The notes under the pieces are model-generated. The model did not search any database, was not told the origin of the DNA, and saw only the letters and a list, made by a program, of their open reading frames with translations. Both the position numbers and the translations under genes were made by a program. A stretch of DNA of 64,000 nt from Hymenopus coronatus (taxonomy: Eukaryota; Arthropoda; Insecta; Mantodea; Hymenopodidae): contig CM060890.1 of NCBI GenBank assembly GCA_030762935.1, forward strand, positions 65,412,765-65,476,764, read 5' to 3'. Every line of letters starts with the position of its first letter. Within the stretch, counting starts at the first letter, position 1. Below are positions 58,239-64,000 of the stretch, in pieces.

Positions 58239-58415
58239 TTAAAGATGTTTATCTGAGCAATATTTATCACAATTTACTTCTACCCCTTTTCTTTTAGTCA
58301 AAGACAAATACAATTTTTCAAATGTATCATCATTGCAATAATCTGTTTTATCTTCAAAACCCCGGACAGTATAATAAAACCAGGACTGTCCGGTGAATCC
58401 TGGGTAGATGGTAAG
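58239..58415 (-). CDS. possible last coding exon of an unknown gene (minus)
   Basis: After a weak acceptor (tacttctaag) the minus strand is open for 58 codons, reading LTIYPGFTGQSWFYYTVRGF and then a segment with three Cys (DYCNDDTFEKL, VNCDKYCSDKHL), ending in TAA. It has an extracellular-domain look, but the cysteine pattern fits no family with certainty and no partner exon was seen. Confidence 0.2.
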   Translation of the reverse strand, partial: LTIYPGFTGQSWFYYTVRGFEDKTDYCNDDTFEKLYLSLTKRKGVEVNCDKYCSDKHL

Positions 58416-58419
58416 CTTA

Positions 58420-59190
58420 GAAGTAGTATATATGCAAGTTAGATAATGTGGCAATCAGATTGGAACAAAGTTCTGGGAGGTAATGTCGGATGAACATGAA
58501 ATTGATGCCACAGGAGTAAAATACAAGGGTGACTCAGTATTCCAATTAGAACTTATTTATATCTTTACAATAAAACTTTTGGTGATAATTATGTCCCAAG
58601 AACCATTCACGTGGATCTGGAACCAGGCTCAATGGACAGAGCAAGAGCAGTACAATTGGCGCACTATCTTGTCCAGATAATTTTGTACTGGAAATAATAA
58701 GGTAAAAATGTATTATATTGGGGGAGCTGAGTTGATAATTCTATACTATATATTATTAAAAAAGAATGCAAAAATTGTGACTGTCTACAAGGTTTTTAAT
58801 TGGTGCACTCACTTAGTGGTAGTACTGGCTCTGGAATGGGAGCACTTCTCATCTCAAAAATAAGAGAAGAATACTCGTAATGGCTTCTCCCAAGATTTCT
58901 GACACTGTTGTGGAGCATCGCAATGTACATTAGCTAGTCGAGAACACATTTATGATACCCTTACCAAAATTGCAAACTGAATTTGGGGCTCTATTAGAAT
59001 GGAATCTTTTGCAAACGAATGATGACAATTTGCTGGCCGATAATGTGGCAGCTCCTTCACTTAATGATTCTGTTTCTGCTTTTTAGCCTTTGATGTAGTG
59101 TTTCTGCCCAGGAAACAGTAGGGAAGGGCTTATAATCTTTTAAATAGATTTGGAGAATCAGGCTCTTATTTTTATAAGAAATTAAAATTA
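58420..59190. other. noncoding stretch
   Basis: Protein-like runs occur (for example LPKLQTEFGALLEWNLLQ near 58,965-59,020) but with stops around them and no recognisable family. A decayed transposon is likely. Confidence 0.3.
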
Positions 59191-59194
59191 AATT

Positions 59195-59320
59195 GCCAAG
59201 TGCTTACAGAAGAAAAATTTAATGATATTGGAGAAAAGTTACAAGAAAGTCTAAAGAAATCTCGGAGAAAGGTTTCACAGGAATTAAATCTTGCAAATCT
59301 CAGGGTCTATAGAGGATACA
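59195..59320 (+). pseudogene. transposase helix-turn-helix fragment
   Basis: LTEEKFNDIGEKLQESLKKS followed by RRKVSQELNL resembles the second helix-turn-helix of arthropod mariner-type transposon proteins (pattern LxEEKxxDIxxRLExSPxKS). Only about 40 residues remain before a SINE begins. Confidence 0.6.
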
Positions 59321-59344
59321 GTTACTTGACATTTATCTTCTTGG

Positions 59345-59462
59345 GACAAGGGAAAACTCCCAAAAAACCTTATCAAGGTAACTCACCCTAATTAAGATTC
59401 AAACTCAGAACCTCTTGAATATGAGACAGACATGCTACCACCACTATGCAGAGATGGGGATT
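59345..59462 (-). repeat. SINE family B, minus-strand fragment
   Basis: The reverse complement gives gtggtggtagcatgtctgtc, catattcaagaggttctgag, a B-box-like gagtttgaatc and gggtgagttaccttgataag, the same order as at 33.6 kb. The 3' half is missing. Confidence 0.85.
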
Positions 59463-59469
59463 ACTCTGT

Positions 59470-61105
59470 TGACCCAACAACATTTTAATATTTTTGTAGG
59501 TGAAGCATAAAGAATAGAATGTTAGTGCAAATTTTCTTAAAAAGTATATGAGTTGCATGGTGGTTTAAGGCCATAATTCCCAATACAATGAATATATATG
59601 GTCATCATAGTTATAATTTGCATGAGAAATCCATGCACCTGAATTTAAGTTGTGAATATCCTACTTTGCCGGATATTCATAGCACATTTCCCAGTGCAAA
59701 GAAAATTCTTTTGGGCTGGCCACATGATCAAACAAAACTCTGTATTTGATCATCCCTTGTGTACATGCTTTCATTCAAGTGAAATACTGGAAAGCCTCTA
59801 CATAATTTAAACAGTGGCAAGAAAGAATGTTTAGATGATGTGTGTATAAGTGCAAGTTGAAAATACTGTTTTATATTTATTCAGTTCGTTATGTTTGACT
59901 TATTTCAGCTATTGTCTTACAACTACATAGATTAAGAATAGTCAATAGTCTTAATAACTTGCTGTTTAGTAGATAAAAGTCTCTAGTAAGAGAATGGTCC
60001 CATAGAAATTAGCTCTACAATTTCCTTTGTTATGCCTTGAAAATTTACTGGCTTGATGGCAGCAGATGATGGACTAATTACTAATTAGGCATTGAGTTCA
60101 ACACCACACTTCTGGGCTATTTTATTTAATCAATGAAAATGATGATGATCCTCCTCCTCCTCCTCCTCCTCCTCCTCCTCCTCCTCCTCCTCCTCCATTG
60201 TGTAATGTCAGGGCATTTCATAGCCCATGTGTGTCAATAACCACCCATGTGGATGGCAATTGTGTATAGAACTTCCTGCATCATGATAAATAAATAAAAG
60301 CAGTAAATGATATGACATTTGTTTCTTTCCATTTTCAATAAATATAAAATTTCCATATAAAATTATCTTGACAGGTTTGCATAAACTGATGTTAAAATGA
60401 CATCCCAGGATATTCCCATTTTTATGTTCATACAGCTACCTATTAGCTACCTACTTTATTTTAGCTATAATGCTATAAAGTGAGTATTAAAATAATTCTA
60501 AATTTTTAATGTTGTTAAGGGCATGTAAAAATCTCACTCCCGAAGTAATGTTGGCATTTTTTATGCAGTTGTGTACTTCTAGTAGCTACTCATAAATTAT
60601 GATAGTGTACTACTTTTTTTTCTTACTAAGAAAAGTACAGCAGTCATCTAATACTTTTATACAAATACTAATTTATGGTTTATTAGTAGGTGTGATTTTG
60701 ATTTCCATCCTTTAACTGTGTTAAAATAGCATTAATATGTCAAACTCAGCTTATTTCAGCACCAAATAACCTCTCGGAGGATATCCATAGAGAAAGTATA
60801 TTCTTAAAAGCACCATTTGACGCTAAGTAAGTTTGTAAGTAAAACCATCTAGGTAGAGAAACAATGAAGGGAAGTTTAGAAAAGGATAATGGTTCAAAGT
60901 TAGAGAATCAAGGTGAGCTTAACTTCATCAATTAATGTTAAGAGAAACAGAGAAGAAAAATCCAGTGGCAGATCTAGAATACACATCTAAAGAAGCACCT
61001 TGATATTTTTAGTTTTGGAACCATTCTCAGCTTAGAAAGGCATCCTATTTTTACATCCTTAGAGTGAAGAGTACTACTGTTTGAAGCATGTACTTGAATT
61101 AAATT
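59470..61105. other. noncoding stretch, probably including the TMEM65 3' untranslated region
   Basis: It contains a TCC microsatellite. Several minus-strand AATAAA motifs exist (for example near 60,120 and 60,450), so the TMEM65 transcript end cannot be fixed. Confidence 0.45.
60147..60196. repeat. TCC trinucleotide microsatellite
   Basis: About 16 pure TCC units. As a polypurine/polypyrimidine tract it could form a triplex. Confidence 0.97.
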
Positions 61106-61110
61106 ACAGT

Positions 61111-61215
61111 TCACGTGACTTCTTCTTTCTCTTGACTATCATCTGATTTGTGCCCAAGGAACAGCAATGGAAACATTCCTAGTAAGCAGCCAATTGTCAC
61201 ACCCAATACTCTTCC
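61111..61215 (-). CDS. TMEM65: TMEM65 last exon
   Basis: After a tttaattgcag acceptor (minus strand) the exon reads GRVLGVTIGCLLGMFPLLFL, a membrane segment, then a short charged tail (GHKSDDSQEKEEVT) and TGA at 61,111-61,113. Vertebrate TMEM65 has the matching GVTIGCILGMFPLIFF end followed by an acidic tail. TMEM65 is an inner mitochondrial membrane protein linked to mitochondrial Na+/Ca2+ exchange. Phase 0 agrees with the preceding exon. Confidence 0.95.
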   Translation of the reverse strand, partial: GRVLGVTIGCLLGMFPLLFLGHKSDDSQEKEEVT

Positions 61216-63410
61216 CTGCAATTAAAAAATAAACAGTGTTTGTTTGATCATTACAATTAAATTGGAAATAAAAGCTCTATAGGTTATAAAAGTATTATGA
61301 AAGAGTGTGTAAATGCTTCTAAAAATGTAGATAAAATTCAATAATAACTTATGTTAAGTATAGAAACACTTAAGCAACCTTTCTGTTGGCACCTCACATT
61401 TGCTTTTCACTGCTGAGAATATAGTGGTGTCAACGGTATAGCAGAATTAGAAAAATTCATCCATATCTTATTTAAAATAAATTATCAGTTACATAACATA
61501 TTAACAAGTAAATAAGAAATTTACTACCGCAAATAAATTGTTTATATACACTATAAAAGTGCTGAGTTTCCAAAGAGAGATATCAAGATTTAGGGACTCA
61601 TAAAAGGTTATTCACAGCTCTTAGGCTAATAGAATGCTGGCCTCTCAGATGAAAAACAAAAAAATAAAAGATGTTAATGAACAACACCACATGAATTTTA
61701 TTCAAAATCGTTATGATCTAGATAATTTCAGATGTCACATTGCTGAGTTATATTAATTATATTGGAGATACTATGTATCAATCAATATCTGAGTAAAATA
61801 CATGAAGGTATCAGTTCTGGTAACCTGATTCTTAATACTCAAATTAGCATTTTTAAATTTTAGTGTTATCACAGTCTGCAAACCAAATAGGTAAACAAAT
61901 GTTGGGTGATTCCACATCTGGACTTTAGAGTTAGCAGGTCAGAAAGAAATATATGAATATGTGAATTCAAGTTTGGGTCTCAAACAAGGCTTTTTTCAGT
62001 AATGTTACACTTTAACAAAAGTCTGGAACTGGTGTACAGTGAAACACAAATTAAATAATAAATTACCAAGTGAGTTGAATTTGCACTTGAGCAACAAGTA
62101 ATTACAATTAATTACCAAACAATTAATGGTTTCCAATTGTAAGATATTAAAATCAAAAGCAGAATTCTGTAATAGCAGTGCACAATTCATCTCAACAGAG
62201 CAATCTGAGTACTGTCATACAAATCACCCCATCTATCTGTTCCCTTGTCATCTTAAAGCTGATTCATCTGCTGTCTGAACCATCCAGTACCATCAGCTGG
62301 TGGTAAAAGAAGCTTATTCTGTTGGATAAAAGTTGCCTCCATTTAGTTTAACTGGGTAAGTGACCTGTTGATTTTGGTACCTTGCCCTTAAATGTAGCAG
62401 CTAATTTGCTGTATGTGAACTGCTTCTTTAACTAACATTTTGAGGTCAAGTTCCAGCAAGAACAATTTGATACTACTTTTGTATCAAATAGAGCCCCATA
62501 ATATTCTGTGACAATCAAATTTATCACCAGTTTTTGAAGAACTGGCAAAATTAGAAAAGTATAATTAGTTTATGTAATAGCTATTAACCCATTCAAAATG
62601 AGATGTTAAAGTAATAAAAAAATAAAAAGTATTGGTCCTTTGGGGCATGAACCTCTGACAATATCAGCATGGTCAATTCTCATCTTACACCATGTGGCCA
62701 TTCGAATACATGATAGCTGCAGTATTATCTGTCTTATAATCTTATAATGCTGCATAATGATATGAAAGATGTTTTTTTAATACAAAAAAATGGTAAAATG
62801 AATGATCTGCTTCAATCAAAAGCCGTCAGCAGCTAACCATGCCATCAAACCAATTGCTTAGTTGGGTCCTCTACATCCTTTTCCTGAATTTCTCTTGAAT
62901 GCTGAACATACATTTTGACTGGATTCAATCTCAAGAACCTTGGTTTGATAAGTTAGCCCCTTCTAGCATGCCTTAGATTGCATGGCCATAAATCCAGATT
63001 TTGAGGTTTGTATTATTTAATGGGCTTATCTGATGTTATCCATTGGTAAAATAGGTCATTTAAAAATCTGCACTGGATATCATATCACATCCATATTGCT
63101 GAAGGTATTAATAAAGCAACATCACCCACTCGATTTAATAAAGCACTTAATATAATCAGCATTATAAAACTTAATCTTTTATTTGCTATTATTTCACCTT
63201 TCTAAAAAAATTTTGAGGAACTAAAATAATAATTCTGTTTCTAGAAGAGAAAGAAAATAAAATTGTTCTAAAAAATAAAAAAGTAACAGAGCCAAGCTAT
63301 CAAGGCTCTAGTAATAATTGTACCCAAGAAACTATCATAATGTTTTTTTTAGTCTGAGAACCAATTATAATTCATTTTCTTAATCACATTAAATGTGACA
63401 TGTTACTAAC
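61216..63410 (-). other. TMEM65: TMEM65 intron
   Basis: A 2.2-kb GT/AG intron, AT-rich, in which no repeat or gene was recognised. Confidence 0.85.
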
Positions 63411-63614
63411 CATATTAGCAGCATGTCGAGACACTGGCATGTCCAATTGGATGGGCGACAACTTGGGTGGCTTCATACCAATACGACTTGTCATACGCTC
63501 CACGTACCATGCAGAACCAATGCCCATAATATCTGAGATAGTATTTCCCAAAGCTGCAGCAGCCATTGTAGACAACACCATCACACTGCCCAGCATAAGT
63601 TCAATTTGGTCTCC
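63411..63614 (-). CDS. TMEM65: TMEM65 penultimate exon
   Basis: 68 codons, phase 0 at both ends, between a gttaacag acceptor and a gttagt donor. It encodes GDQIELMLGSVMVLSTMAAA followed by ALGNTISDIMGIG, the most conserved glycine/alanine-rich membrane region of the family, then a loop with MKPPKLSPIQLDMP matching the LTPKQVDM-type segment. The gene continues upstream off the right edge, so the mitochondrial targeting part and earlier membrane helix are not seen. Confidence 0.96.
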
Positions 63615-64000
63615 CTGTTAACATGTAAATTTCAGGTATGCATGTAAAATATACCACAAAATAGCTACAAATCTACACATCATGAATGCTGTGTTACACT
63701 CACACAATATGCTTAGAGTAATATTTTAAATCAATATTTTAAGTATATATTTAATGTCTGTTTATAAAAAAGAAGCTCTTTCTGAAATTTACTGAATTCT
63801 GACCAATGATAAACCAAATTAGAGAGGTTGTCAGTCTTAAGGGTGCTTGCAATTAAATGGCTCACAACAGATTGTTGAACTGTTTGACTTTCTGTATTAA
63901 AGAAGCAGATTTTGTTGCATTTGGTTCTGTTCCATCAAAACTGTTCAAGAAATATCTTTTGTTGCATAACAAATCTCAGAAGTATTTTTACACAAATATG
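63615..64000 (-). other. TMEM65: TMEM65 upstream intron (partial)
   Basis: Intron sequence from the acceptor of the penultimate exon to the window edge; nothing else was recognised. Confidence 0.7.

Noticed and set aside
58239..58415. Ly6/three-finger-type secreted protein exon
   Set aside because: Only three cysteines are present and the closing CC and CN pattern of that fold is absent, so no family was assigned.

Overview
This is an AT-rich animal nuclear window: split genes with GT/AG introns of up to about 6 kb, long ATT microsatellites, tRNA-derived SINEs, and a dense layering of mariner/Tc1, hAT, non-LTR, Penelope-like and Ty3-like relics. The repeat mix and the protein sequences fit an arthropod, perhaps a chelicerate, but the species cannot be named from sequence alone. 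No bacterial-type operons, CRISPR arrays or convincing free-standing tRNA or rRNA genes were seen.

Three conserved genes are supported. (1) One internal minus-strand exon of a BTB/Kelch-like protein at 8,540-8,814. (2) A complete six-exon plus-strand orthologue of CNPPD1 (cyclin Pas1/PHO80-domain protein), 26,311-44,704, predicted at 391 residues, with every intron phase consistent and a poly(A) signal at 44,957. (3) The last two exons of TMEM65 on the minus strand (61,111-61,215 and 63,411-63,614); the gene runs off the right edge. CNPPD1 and TMEM65 face each other tail to tail across about 16 kb of repeat-rich DNA.

Region by region. 1-8 kb: SINEs, a decayed mariner-like element and a DUF4371-type hAT transposase relic. 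8.5-10.2 kb: the Kelch exon and a local direct duplication. 10.3-19.2 kb: a large inverted repeat (arms of about 1.6 and 1.5 kb, including one identical stretch of about 76 bp) around a 5.8 kb spacer that holds a 1,800-bp hAT-like element with a perfect 8-bp target duplication and a broken Tc1-like transposase. 19.4-25 kb: a Ty3-like Gag relic and two non-LTR reverse-transcriptase fragments. 26-45 kb: CNPPD1, whose introns hold a minisatellite, Penelope tails, SINEs, RNase H fragments of a non-LTR family and several copies of one roughly 0.85-1 kb repeat (here called X1). 45-61 kb: Penelope GIY-YIG fragments, more X1 copies, a SINE cut in two by a second hAT-like element, a Penelope-tail foldback, and a full-length SINE with a 13-bp target duplication. 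61-64 kb: TMEM65.

The most interesting non-genic signals are the long inverted repeat, hammerhead-ribozyme-like folds in the Penelope-derived tails (five loci), the X1 family with its palindromic terminus, and nested insertions whose order can be read directly. No undescribed defence or metabolic system was found. Percent identities are by eye; no alignments or searches were run.
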